Shown: positions 49,060 to 62,140 of the stretch, in pieces | How positions within the stretch are numbered: the stretch's first letter is position 1 | How the letters are laid out: every line of letters starts with the position of its first letter | From: Panulirus ornatus | Lineage: Eukaryota > Arthropoda > Malacostraca > Decapoda > Palinuridae | Assembly: GCF_036320965.1 (NCBI RefSeq) | Contig: NC_092225.1 | Coordinates: forward strand, 81,642,113-81,706,112 | DNA: 64,000 nt | Direction: 5' to 3' | The notes under the pieces: model-generated | What the model saw: only the letters and a program-made list of their open reading frames with translations | What the model was told of the DNA's origin: nothing | Database searches by the model: none | Position numbers and translations under genes: made by a program

Positions 49060-49560
49060 AGGTAACTAGAATAGAGCTTTATATTGAGATAAGATTTCAC
49101 TCCTTTGGTTTGCGAAAATGAAGAAATCAAAAATAATTACAGAATACCAGACAGATGCAGGTGGTTACTTAAGCCAGTTGAGTAATGTGAAAGACCTTGT
49201 AGTATAGTTTCTTATGAATGAAACCTTCTGCAAACACAACAGAAATAATTGTGTCACCTTGCTCAAGGATGGCAGACGGAACCTTTTTAGACCTTCAAGA
49301 ATAAGGGAAAGAAAAACCACTTAATAAATGTTAGGGCTAAGTCATATCATGATTTGGATATTCTGTGTACTGACATCATCCCATAAGTTGAGCAATTTAG
49401 CAAAAATAGAAGTGTTCGAAAGTCTTTTGTAGCTCCTATAAATGTAGTAAAGGAACTATAATTGCTAGGAACTGGCTGAAACCTCTGAGGCTTTGCTCTT
49501 TGAGTGAAGGATTGTTGGTGGGAGACAGGTTATCATCTAACCTGGAAAATCCTAGAACAG
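49060..49560 (+). pseudogene. Fossil Jockey-like LINE (post-catalytic RT and thumb region)
   Basis: With shifts, the plus strand reads like the region after the catalytic motif of Jockey RTs: KNEEIKNNYRIPDR, VERPC-like for VKDLG, CHLAQGWQTEPF (RRMADWIFRTF in intact relatives), HDLDILCTDIIP, EQFSKNRSVRKSFVAPINVV, then an ERLKALRLYSLERR-like stretch. It is heavily decayed. It belongs to the same broad family as 21540-22230 but covers a later part. Confidence 0.7.
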
Positions 49561-49789
49561 TACATAGTTCCCAACCTCTAGTTTCAGAAATGGATGTACT
49601 ACTGCAACAATAGGCATGGACGACTAAAATACATCCTTTGAAATACAAAGGTGTGATTGCACAAAAAGCGGAAATCACCTTAAACATCTTGGACTAAGAC
49701 CCATCAAACACATTGCTTTGTTATCAAAAAAACACCATAGAAGCAACAGAAGACACGTTTTAAAATGTATAGTATAAGAACTTACAATT

Positions 49790-49960
49790 TCACCAGACCA
49801 TCCAGGCTATGTAGGGCCTAAGATGGCTGTGGGCCTTCCCAACAGCTTGGTTGACCAATACAAACACAATAGTCTAGGACATATGGGCTGTTTGTGGATG
49901 AAAGAACCTAAAGACCTTACAGGCATTCACCAAGTATTACTTTGGCCTTGGCTTTGGTTG
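49790..49960 (+). repeat. Dispersed tail repeat shared with 25130-25285
   Basis: ACCAGACCATCCAGGCT, GTAGGGCCTA, AGCTTGGTTGACCAA and a terminal CACCAAGT block match the other copy in order. It lies 230 bp downstream of the fossil Jockey-like RT, the expected place for its 3' UTR. Confidence 0.55.
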
Positions 49961-51180
49961 ATATAAGGCATAAACAGTAAGTTACCCTTTGCTTGCAGTT
50001 TGCGAATATTCATTATTAAATGTGACCTTTCATTGTCTTGAGCAGATCTAGTTGGAAATTCTCAAAAAATTAGGCATGTACCTTTTAAGTTCCTCTAATT
50101 CCTGCTCTTCGAATAAGGGGACGATTTGTGAAGCAGCCGAAATGTTATGAAAACAAAATACCAATTCTCTCATACTGCATCAAGGAAGATGAACTAGGAA
50201 TGAAGAATGCTGAAGTGATATTGAGGGTCTTCTGGCACCATCAGAATCGAAAAGATGTTTAGATACAAGAATGAACCATGTTACGGAAATAGGTAGAGGC
50301 CGTGTAAAATTATGGATTAGTTTAAAGAGCGTTTAAATTTAGTAATAGTATGGGCCCCATATTTATGATTATCATGGTTGGGGCAAGTGTCATTTTAATG
50401 AACCTGCTACCTAATGCAGTTATAGATGAAATAAACATGCGATATAACTTATATGAATGGACCAAGTACTAGTCTTACATGTATGATATGAAAATGCCAT
50501 AATTCCCTAAGTGCAAGGGTAGTGTGGCTCATAAAACAAAATGTTACTACTGTGCTGGTGGTCCCACTATGCCAAATCATCAAAGTGTATCTTATGTGAC
50601 ATCAATAGATACTGCAGGTATTATACTGAAGCTAAAATATGCCTCCACTTCCTACCAAGAACACTGCATCCTACGCTAATAAGCGCCTGTTACCCTCTTC
50701 AGTGTACTGTTCTCGGGGGCGCAGTAGTGATTCAAATAAGCAATAATTCAAAGACACTTTGGCAAGATTATTAACTAAGCCTTTTGAAGTTAAATGTTGG
50801 CTTCCCAATAACTAATGATCTGGCCCATTTTAAAAGACATGCATTTCCACTTCCTACCAAAAATTCATAAATACTGTCGCTTTCTTTTTTTTGGTCAACT
50901 GAAGGGTTGCCAGGAGGAGGTATAGAATTTGTCCATAACTTATATCATCCAGTTAGCTTTCTTCGTCTAAGTTGCTAGTTGCTAATAAATCCTAATATGA
51001 CGTGATATGTTGAGATAACAGTGACATGACTGAAACTGCCTGAAGTAATAGTGTTGACTGACGCAACCCTTTGAGTGAGAACTACACACTATCCTTATTG
51101 ATCTGTTTCAATACCAGATTGTCTTGATATTCGAAATGTGTAATCTTAGGAACAAAACAGATTTATTTATTGGGTACAAG
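49961..51180. other. DNA without recognised features
   Basis: AT-rich unique sequence. One 77-codon frame at 50541-50774 has no domain. No repeats were identified. Confidence 0.4.
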
Positions 51181-51189
51181 AAATTATTT

Positions 51190-52285
51190 TTTATTTTGCA
51201 TTGTCGATGTCTCCCCCTCGTTTGCGATTTAGCGCAAGGAAAAAAGACGAAAGAAAAGATTGCCCATACCACCCCACATACACATGTATATACAATGCCC
51301 CGTCCCACACACACAAAGAATACATCCTATACATCTCAATGACACATATCTATATACACAGACACATACTTATATACCCATGCACACAATTCACACTGTC
51401 CTGCCTTCACCCATTCCCATCGCCACCGAATCCGCCACACATGGAATACCATCCCCCTCCCCCCCTCATTGTGCGAGGTAGCGCTAGGAACAAGACAACA
51501 AAGGCCCCAATCGTTCACACTCAGTCTCTAGCTGTCATGCAATAATGCCCGAAACCACAGCTCCCTTTCCACATCCAGGCCCACAACAACTTTCCATGGT
51601 TTACACCCCCATAACGCTTCACATGCCCTGATTATCAATCCACTTGACAGGCATGTCCAACCCCAGAATACCACATCGATCCAATTCACATCTATACCTT
51701 GCCCGCCTTTCACCCTCCTGCTTGTTTACAGTCAGCCCCAATCACTCAAAATCATTTTTCCGCCCCATCTTCCAACCCCAATTTGGTGTCCCACCTTCTC
51801 CTCGTTCCCTCCACCTCCGACACATATACCCCCTTGGTCCCCCCTTTTCCCCACCCCATTCTCTTTCCCTGTGCCCCAAAACCCTTTCAAAACACCCTCT
51901 TCTGCTCTCGTCAACCAAAACCCCTTTTTAAATTTTCCCCACATCCTCTTTCCCTTAAAATTTCTTACTTGATCAAACCCCTCACACCACACATTGTTCC
52001 CCCAAACATCTCCTTTCCCACATCCACCCCCCTGCGCACAATTTTAAACCATACCCCCGGGCCCCGCAAAAAATACAACTTGTTGGGAAACCCCTATTCC
52101 TTTAAACATAGCCCCTTTTTTGCCCTTTGGAGATAATTTTCTTGACTTCCAAAAAATTTTTAAGGCTCCCGAATTTTTCGCCCCCTCCCCCCCCCCTAAA
52201 ACACTTCACTTCCTCCAGTTTTTCTCCATTCAAACTCACCCCCCCAAATTTGACTTGACCCTCAACCCTACTGTACCAAATAAAC
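51190..52285 (-). mobile_element. Error-rich RTE LINE 3' end (long 3' UTR and C-terminal domain)
   Basis: Minus-strand long-form 3' UTR (51190-51650) and C-terminal coding (51650-52190) with many indels and homopolymer errors. About 60 bp of the RT-thumb region are missing near 52195. The sequence then turns clean at about 52285 and joins the RT of a different, short-UTR copy. The long-UTR/short-UTR mixture supports an artificial join at 52200-52290. Confidence 0.8.
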
Positions 52286-53380
52286 CTTGCTCTTATTCAC
52301 ATTTACTCTTAACTTTCTTCTTTCACACACTTTACCAAACTCAGTCACCAGCTTCTGCAGTTTCTCACATGAATCAGCCACCAGCGCTGTATCATCAACG
52401 AACAACAACTGACTCACTTCCCAAGCTCTCTCATCCCCAACAGACTTCATACTTGCCCCTCTTTCCAAAACTCTTGCATTCACCTCCCTAACAACCCCAT
52501 CCATAAACAAATTAAACAACCATGGAGACATCACACACCCCTGCCGCAAACCTACATTCACTGAGAACCAATCACTTTCCTCTCTTCCTACACGTACACA
52601 TGCCTTACATCCTCGATAAAAACTTTTCACTGCTTCTAACAACTTGCCTCCCACACCATATATTCTTAATACCTTCCACAGAGCATCTCTGTCAACTCTA
52701 TCATATGCCTTCTCCAGATCCATAAATGCTACATACAAATCCATTTGCTTTTTTAAGTATTTCTCACATACATTCTTCAAAGCAAACACCTGATCCACAC
52801 ATCCTCTACCACTTCTGAAACCACACTGCTCTTCCCCAATCTGATGCTCTGTACATGCCTTCACCCTCTCAATCAATACCCTCCCATATAATTTACCAGG
52901 AATACTCAACAAACTTATACCTCTGTAATTTGAGCACTCACTCTTATCCCCTTTGCCTTTGTACAATGGCACTTTGCACGCATTCTGCCAATCCTCGTTC
53001 ACCTCACTGTGAGTCATACATACATTAAATAACCTTACCAACCAGTCAACAATACAGTCACCCCCTTTTTTAATAAATTCCACTGCAATACCATCCAAAC
53101 CTGCTGCCTTGCCGGCTTTCATCTTCCGCAAAGCTTTTACTACCTCTTCTCTGTTTACCAACTCATTTTCCCTAACCCTCTCACTTTGCACACCACCTCG
53201 ACCAAAACACCCTATATCTGCCACTCTATCATCAAACACATTCAACAAACCTTCAAAATACTCACTCCATCTCCTTCTCACATCACCACTACTTGTTATC
53301 ACCTCCCCATTTGCGCCCTTCACTGAAGTTCCCATTTGCTCCCTTGTCTTACGCACTTTATTTACCTCCTTCCAGAACAT
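52286..53380 (-). mobile_element. RTE LINE, clean copy of the minus-strand RT (duplicate of 28530-29626)
   Basis: Near-identical to 28530-29626 at an offset of 23754 bp. One substitution seen is 29239 (A) versus 52997 (G), to within a base or two. The frame is open through the RT core to [12 protein letters not shown] and the [13 protein letters not shown] helix, where the error-rich joint cuts it off. It therefore lacks its own C-terminal domain and tail. Confidence 0.93.
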
Positions 53381-53385
53381 ACATA

Positions 53386-55342
<1,957 letters not shown>

Positions 55343-55365
55343 TATATATATATATATATATATAG

Positions 55366-57235
55366 CGTAAATGGGGAGGTGATAACAAGTAGTGGTGATG
55401 TGAGAAGGAGATGGAATGAGTATTTTGAAGGTTTGTTAAATGTGTCTGATGACAGAGTGGCAGATTTAGGGTGTTTGGGTCGAGGTGGTGTGCAAAGTGA
55501 GGGGGTTAGGGAAAATGATTTGGTAAACAGAGAAGAGGTAGTAAAAGCTTTGCGGAAGATGAAAGCCGGCAAGGCAGCAGGTTTGGATGGTATTGCAGTG
55601 GAATTTATTAAAAAAGGGGGTGACTGTATTGTTGACTGGTTGGTAAGGTTATTTAATGTATGTATGACTCATGGTGAGGTGCCTGAGGATTGGCGGAATG
55701 CGTGCATAGTGCCATTGTACAAAGGCAAAGGGGATAAGAGTGAGTGCTCAAATTACAGAGGTATAAGTTTGTTGAGTATTCCTGGTAAATTATATGGGAG
55801 GGTGTTGATTGAGAGGGTGAAGGCATGTACAGAGCATCAGATTGGGGAAGAGCAGTGTGGTTTCAGAAGTGGTAGAGGATGTGTGGATCAGGTGTTTGCT
55901 TTGAAGAATGTATGTGAGAAATACTTAGAAAAGCAAATGGATTTGTATGTAGCATTTATGGATCTGGAGAAGGCATATGATAGAGTTGATAGAGATGCTC
56001 TGTGGAAGGTATTAAGAATATATGGTGTGGGAGGCAAGTTGTTAGAAGCAGTGAAAAGTTTTTATCGAGGATGTAAGGCATGTGTACGTGTAGGAAGAGA
56101 GGAAAGTGATTGGTTCTCAGTGAATGTAGGTTTGCGGCAGGGGTGTGTGATGTCTCCATGGTTGTTTAATTTGTTTATGGATGGGGTTGTTAGGGAGGTA
56201 AATGCAAGAGTCTTGGAAAGAGGGGCAAGTATGAAGTCTGTTGGGGATGAGAGAGCTTGGGAAGTGAGTCAGTTGTTGTTCGCTGATGATACAGTGCTGG
56301 TGGCTGATTCATGTGAGAAACTGCAGAAGCTGGTGGCTGAGTTTGGTAAAGTGTGTGGAAGAAGAAAGTTAAGAGTAAATGTGAATAAGAGGAAGGTTAT
56401 TAGGTACAGTAGGGTTGAGGGTCAAGTCAATTGGGAGGTGAGTTTGAATGGAGAAAAACTGGAGGAAGTGAAGTGTTTTAGATATCTGGGAGTGGATCTG
56501 TCAGCGGATGGAACCATGGAAGCGGAAGTGGATCATAGGGTGGGGGAGGGGGCGAAAATTTTGGGAGCCTTGAAAAATGTGTGGAAGTCGAGAACATTAT
56601 CTCGGAAAGCAAAAATGGGTATGTTTGAAGGAATAGTGGTTCCAACAATGTTGTATGGTTGCGAGGCGTGGGCTATGGATAGAGTTGTGCGCAGGAGGAT
56701 GGATGTGCTGGAAATGAGATGTTTGAGGACAATGTGTGGTGTGAGGTGGTTTGATCGAGTAAGTAACGTATGGGTAAGAGAGATGTGTGGAAATAAAAAG
56801 AGCGTGGTTGAGAGAGCAGAAGAGGGTGTTTTGAAATGGTTTGGGCACATGGAGAGAATGAGTGAGGAAAGATTGACCAAGAGGATATATGTGTCAGAGG
56901 TGGAGGGAACGAGGAGAAGAGGGAGACCCAATTGGAGGTGGAAAGATGGAGTGAAAAGGATTTTGTGTGATCGGGGCCTGAACATGCAGGAGGGTGAAAG
57001 GAGGGCAAGGAATAGAGTGAATTGGAGCGATGTGGTATACAGGGGTTGACGTGCTGTCGGTGGATTGAATCAAGGCATGTGAAGCGTCCGGGGTAAACCA
57101 TGGAAAGCTGTGTAGGTATGTATATTTGCGTGTGTGGACGTGTGTAAGTACATGTGTATGGGGGGGGGTTGGGCCATTTCTTTCGTCTGTTTCCTTGTGC
57201 TACCTCGCAACCGCGGGAGACAGCGACGAGGTATA

Positions 57236-57236
<1 letters not shown>
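55366..57236 (+). mobile_element. RTE LINE, best preserved copy: open RT and C-terminal domain, short 3' UTR
   Basis: The frame is open for about 560 codons from VNGEVITSSGDVRRRWNEYF to VVYRG at 57049. It has the complete RT motif set: [64 protein letters not shown] (catalytic Asp-Asp codons at 56285-56290), [10 protein letters not shown] and [12 protein letters not shown]. The C-terminal domain ([38 protein letters not shown]) is typical of the RTE/BovB clade. Its product would copy RNA into DNA at a nicked target, but this copy lacks the endonuclease through 5' truncation, so it could not act alone. Upstream frame continuation through the TA tract is fortuitous. Confidence 0.95.

Positions 57237-57239
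<3 letters not shown>

Positions 57240-57286
<47 letters not shown>
57240..57286. repeat. (TA)n tract
   Basis: A9 followed by TA repeats, forming the tail of the RTE at 55366 and the left edge of the inverted insertion. Confidence 0.95.
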
Positions 57287-57288
<2 letters not shown>

Positions 57289-58243
57289 CCCTAACCCTCT
57301 CACTTTGCGCACCACCTCGACCAAAACACCCTATATCTGCCACTCTATCATCAAACACATTCAACAAACCTTCAAAATACTCACTCCATCTCCTTCTCAC
57401 ATCACCACTACTTGTTATCACCTCCCCATTTGCGCCCTTCACTGAAGTTCCCATTTGCTCCCTTGTCTTACGCACTTTATTTACCTCCTTCCAGAACATC
57501 TTTTTATTCTCCCTAAAATTTAATGATACTCTTTCACCCCAACTCTCATTTGCCCTTTTTTTCACCTCTTGCACCTTTCTCTTGACCTCCTGTCTCTTTC
57601 TTTTATACATCTCCCACTCAATTGCATTTTTTCCCTGCAAAAATCGTCCAAATGCCTCTCTCTTCTCTTTCACTAAAACTCTTACTTCTTCATCCCACCA
57701 CTCACTACCCTTTCTAATCAACCTACCTCCCACTCTTCTCATGCCACAAGCATCTTTTGCGCAATCCATCACTGATTCCCTAAATACATCCCATTCCTCT
57801 CCCACTCCCCTTGCTTCCATTGTTCTCACCTTTTTCCATTCTGTACTCAGTCTCTCCTGGTACTTCCTCACACAGGTCTCCTTCTCAAGCTCACTTACTC
57901 TCACCACCCTCTTCACCCCAACATTCACTCTTCTTTTCTGAAAACCCATACAAATCTTCACCTTAGCCTCCACAAGATAATGATCAGACATCCCTCCAGT
58001 TGCACCTCTCAGCACATTAACATGCAAAAGTCTCTCTTTTGCACGCCTGTCAATTAACACGTAATCCAATAACGCTCTTTGGCCATCTCTCCTACTTACA
58101 TAAGTATACTTATGTATATCTCGCTTTTTAAACCAGGTATTCCCAATCATCAGTCCTTTTTCAGCACATAAATCTACAAGCTCTTCACCATTTCCATTTA
58201 CAACACTGAACACCCCATGTATACCAATTATTCCCTCAACTAC
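57287..58243 (-). mobile_element. RTE LINE, inverted 5' segment (endonuclease C-terminal half and linker)
   Basis: The minus strand is open across VEGIIGIHGVFSVVNGNGEE, RRDGQRALLDYVLIDRR (AP-endonuclease catalytic loop) and GGMSDHYLVEAKVKI (SDH motif). It continues with the linker RKYQERLSTEWKKVR and KGSEWWDEEVRVLVKEKREA, MFWKEVNKVRKTREQ and GGAQSERVREN. It stops exactly where the plus-strand segment at 58245 begins in the consensus, about 16 bp apart. It is best read as the inverted 5' part of one insertion made by twin priming. Confidence 0.9.
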
Positions 58244-58244
58244 T

Positions 58245-59945
58245 GAAGAGGTAGTGAAAGCTTTGCGGAAGATGAAAGCCGGCAAGGCAGCAGGTTTGGA
58301 TGGTATTGCAGTGGAATTTATTAAAAAAGGGGGTGACTGTATTGTTGACTGGTTGGTAAGGTTATTTAATGTATGTATGACTCATGGTGAGGTGCCTGAG
58401 AATTGGCGGAATGCGTGCATAGTGCCATTGTACAAAGGCAAAGGGGATAAGAGTGAGTGCTCAAATTACAGAGGTATAAGTTTGTTGAGTATTCCTGGTA
58501 AATTATATGGGAGGGTATTGATTGAGAGGGTGAAGGCATGTACAGAGCATCAGATTGGGGAAGAGCAGTGTGGTTTCAGAAGTGGTAGAGGATGTGTGGA
58601 TCAGGTGTTTGCTTTGAAGAATGTATGTGAGAAATACTTAGAAAAGCAAATGGATTTGTATGTAGCATTTATGGATCTGGAGAAGGCATATGATAGAGTT
58701 GATAGAGATGCTCTGTGGAAGGTATTAAGAATATATGGTGTGGGAGGAAAGTTGTTAGAAGCAGTGAAAAGTTTTTATCGAGGATGTAAGGCATGTGTAC
58801 GTGTAGGAAGAGAGGAAAGTGATTGGTTCTCAGTGAATGTAGGTTTGCGGCAGGGGTGTGTGATGTCTCCATGGTTGTTTAATTTGTTTATGGATGGGGT
58901 TGTTAGGGAGGTAAATGCAAGAGTCCTGGAAAGAGGGGCAAGTATGAAGTCTGTTGGGGATGAGAGAGCTTGGGAAGTGAGTCAGTTGTTGTTCGCTGAT
59001 GATATAGCGCTGGTGGCTGATTCATGTGAGAAACTGCAGAAGCTGGTGACTGAGTTTGGTAAAGTGTGTGGAAGAAGAAAGTTAAGAGTAAATGTGAATA
59101 AGAGGAAGGTTATTAGGTACAGTAGGGTTGAGGGTCAAGTCAATTGGGAGGTGAGTTTGAATGGAGAAAAACTGGAGGAAGTGAAGTGTTTTAGATATGT
59201 GGGAGTGGATCTGGCAGCGGATGGAACCATGGAAGCGGAAGTGGATCATAGGGTGGGGGAGGGGGCGAAAATTCTGGGGGCCTTGAAGAATGTGTGGAAG
59301 TCGAGAACATTATCTCGGAAAGCAAAAATGGGTATGTTTGAAGGAATAGTGGTTCCAACAATGTTGTATGGTTGCGTGGCGTGGGCTATCGATAGAGTTG
59401 TGCGCAGGAGGATGGATGTGCTGGAAATGAGATGTTTGAGGACAATGTGTGGTGTGAGGTGGTTTGATCGAGTGAGTAACGTAAGGGTAAGAGAGATGTG
59501 TGGAAATAAAAGAGCGTGGTTGAGAGAGCAGAAGAGGGTGTTTTGAAGTGGTTTGGGCACATGGAGAGGATGAGTGAGGAAAGATTGACCAAGAGGATAT
59601 ATGTGTCGGAGGTGGAGGGAGCAAGGAGAAGAGGGAGAACAAATTGGAGGTGGAAAGATGGAGTGAAAAAGATTTTGTGTGATCGGGGCCTGAACATGCA
59701 GGAGGGTGAAAGGAGGGCAAGGAATAGAGTGAATTGGAGCGATGTGGTATACCGGGGTTGACGTGCTGTCAGTGGATTGAATCAAGGCATGTGAAGCGTC
59801 TGGGGTAAACCATGGAAAGCTGTGTAGGTATGTATATTTGCGTGTGTGGACGTATGTATATACATGTGTATGGGGGGGGTTGGGCCATTTCTTTCGTCTG
59901 TTTCCTTGCGCTACCTCGCAAACGCGGGAGACAGCGACAAAGTAT
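58245..59945 (+). mobile_element. RTE LINE, 3' segment of the inverted insertion (RT to tail)
   Basis: Open from EEVVKALRKMKAGKAAGLDG through the RT ([43 protein letters not shown]) into the C-terminal domain. A one-base loss in an A run near 59508 (after REMCGNK) shifts the frame; the remaining part is open at 59516-59761, ending VVYRG. Short 3' UTR, then a TA tail at 59948. Identity to neighbouring young copies is very high. Confidence 0.94.
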
Positions 59946-59947
59946 AA

Positions 59948-59948
59948 A

Positions 59949-60006
<58 letters not shown>
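59948..60006. repeat. (TA)n tract
   Basis: Pure TA after an AAAAAA stretch. It lies between the tail of one RTE and the 5' end of the next. Confidence 0.95.
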
Positions 60007-60011
<5 letters not shown>

Positions 60012-60175
60012 GGGAATAGGGGAGAAAGAATTCTTCCCACGCATTCCTCACGTGTCGTAGAAGGCGACTAAAGGGTACGGGAGCGGGGGCTGGAAACCCT
60101 CCCCTCCTTGTATTTTGACTTTCTAAAAGGGAAAACAGAAGGAGTCACGCGGGAAGTGCTCATCCTCCTTGAAGG
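60007..60175 (+). other. RTE 5' UTR, source of the mini-element body
   Basis: TCCCTGGGAATAGGGGAGAA, GTCGTAGAAGGCGACTAAAG, GGAGCGGGGGCTGGAAACCC and CTTGAAGGCTCAG match, in order, the reverse complements of the mini-elements at 9120, 10353, 14317, 14559 and 14810. The mini-elements then jump to a 3' terminus. Confidence 0.8.
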
Positions 60176-61645
60176 CTCAGATTGGGGTGTCTAAATGTGT
60201 GTGGATGTAACCAAGATGAGAAAAAAGAGATAGGTAGTAGGTTTGAGGAAAGGAACCTGGATGTTTTGGCTCATAGTGAAATGAAGCTTAAGGGTAAAGG
60301 GGAAGAGTGGTTTGGGAATGTCTTGGGAGTAAAGTCAGGGGTTAGTGAGAGGACAAGAGCAAGGGAAGGAGTAGCACTACTTCTGAAACAGGAGTGGTGG
60401 GAATATGTGATAGAGTGTAAGAAAGTAAACTCTAGATTGATATGGGTGAAACTGAAAGTGGATGGAGAGAGATTGGTGATTATTGGTGCATATGCACCTG
60501 GGCATGAGAAGAAAGCAGCTGAGTGAGTGTGTTAGTGGTTTTGATGCCCGAGACCGGGTTATAGTAATGGGTGATTTTAATGCAAAGGTGAGTAATGTGG
60601 CAGTTGAGGGAATAATTGGTGTACATGGGGTGTTCAGTGTTATAATTGGAAATGGTGAAGAGCTTGTAGATTTATATACTGAAAAAGGACTGGTGATTGG
60701 GAATACCTGGTTTAAAAAGTGTACGTATGTAAGTAGGAGAGATGGCCAGAGAGCTTTATTGGATTACGTGTTAATTGATAGGCTTGCGAAAGAGAGACTT
60801 TTGGATGTTAATGTGCTGAGAGGTGCAACTGGACGGATGTCTGATCATTATCTTGTGGAGGCGAAGGTGAAGATTTGTAGAGGTTTTCAGACAAGAAGAG
60901 AGAATGTTGGGGTGAAGAGAGTGGTGAGAGAAGTGAGCTTGGGAAGGAGACTTGTGTGAGGAAGTACCAGGAGAGACTGAGTACAGAATGGAAAAAGGTG
61001 AGAACAAAGGAGGTAAGGGGAGTGGGGGAGGAACAGGATGTATTTAGGGAAGCAGTGATGGCTTGCGCAAAAGATACTTGTGGCATGAGAAGCGTGGGAG
61101 GTGGGCAGATTAGAAAGGGTAGTGAGTGGTGGGATGAAGAAGAAAGATTATTAGTGAAAGAGAAGAGAGTGGCATTTGGACGATTTTTGCAGGGAAAAAA
61201 TGCAAATGAGTGGGAGATGTATAAAAGAAAGAGACAGGAGGTCAAGAGAAAGGTGTGAGAGGTGAAAAAGAGGGCAAATGAGAGTTGGGTTGAGAGAGTA
61301 TCGTTAAATTTTAGGGAGAATTAGAGGATGTTTGGAAGGAGGTAAATAAAGTGCGTAAGACAAGGGAACATATGGGAACTTCAGTGAAAGGGGCTAATGG
61401 GGAGGTGATAACAAATAGTGGTGATGTGAGAGGGAGTTGGAGTGAATATTTTGAAGGTTTGTTGAATGTGTTTGATGATAGATTGGCAGATATAGTGTGT
61501 TTTGGTCAAGGTGGTGTGCAAAGTGAGAGGGTTAGAGAGAATGATTTGGTAAACAGAGAAGAGGTAGTAAAAGCTTTGTGGAAGATGAAAGCCAGCAAGG
61601 CAGCGGGTTTGGATGTTATTGCAGTGGAATTTATTAAAAAATGTT
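60007..61645 (+). mobile_element. RTE LINE with 5' UTR and AP endonuclease; 3' part missing
   Basis: The only clean copy with a 5' end. The 5' UTR is 60007-60175. Coding then starts around LGCLNVCGCNQ (no ATG; TTG at 60182), with endonuclease motifs LDVLAHSEMKLKG, ARAREGVALLL-like, LVIIGAYAPGH, RVIVMGDFNAKV, RRDGQRALLDYVLIDR and GRMSDHYLVEAKVKI. The linker follows (RKGSEWWDEEERLLVKEKR) and GEVITNSGDVRGSWSEYFEG to AVEFIKK at 61645. Frameshifts lie near 60520, 60955 and 61256-61350. The RT core and 3' end are absent, which is unusual for a LINE and implies a later deletion or recombination. Confidence 0.9.
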
Positions 61646-62140
61646 AATGTTAACAATAGGTCTTTTTTCCCTCATGTCTTACGAGACTGGATAAACAGAA
61701 GCCAGAGCAATGACCCAGAATCACGACCTTCAATCAGATATGAAATTATTCAAATGAGTTTAAGGTCTTGAGGAGGGTAAACATACTGTGAATACAGTTG
61801 CTTATTCTGGGTGCTTTTTAGGCATTTGATATGGCAGATGTTTTTCATTATCTCAAAGTTATCATTACTCATGACAGTATATATATCTACATAAGACTGA
61901 AGACTCTGGGATTCGCTGGATGGATATATATTGGAGCTTCAAAGGCCAATGACCTAAAGGACATTTGGTGGGTTGGTTATTTAGGCTATATAAGCTTGTC
62001 GACTTCCAGTTTTTAAGGACGGGATCGTTGTCAGGTTTTAAGCAACACTCGAGAAATCCTTAACACCTGAAGTTTATAATTCTAAGGCCAAATACTTTCA
62101 CTGTGTATAGTGCCCATGATAATTTATGCTTCAAGTCCTT
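61646..62140. other. Non-RTE flank, nothing recognised
   Basis: Unique-looking DNA between two RTE pieces, also present in the error-rich block at 44936-45450. No frame or repeat was assigned. Confidence 0.45.

Larger units (their letters stand above)
32653..52285. other. Error-rich block, probably unpolished long-read sequence duplicating neighbouring DNA
   Basis: Throughout this block, copies of sequences that are clean elsewhere carry frequent one- or two-base insertions, deletions and homopolymer-length changes in both repeats and flanks. Order is preserved. 32950-33810 follows 26780-27600. 34540-40480 follows 27700-32700, equivalently 52290-57280. 40490-47338 follows 57290-64000. 47340-51180 has no counterpart in the window. 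The error density changes abruptly at both ends. This fits a raw-read gap fill or failed haplotig better than mutational decay, which would favour substitutions. Features inside it should be read as duplicates. Confidence 0.8.
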
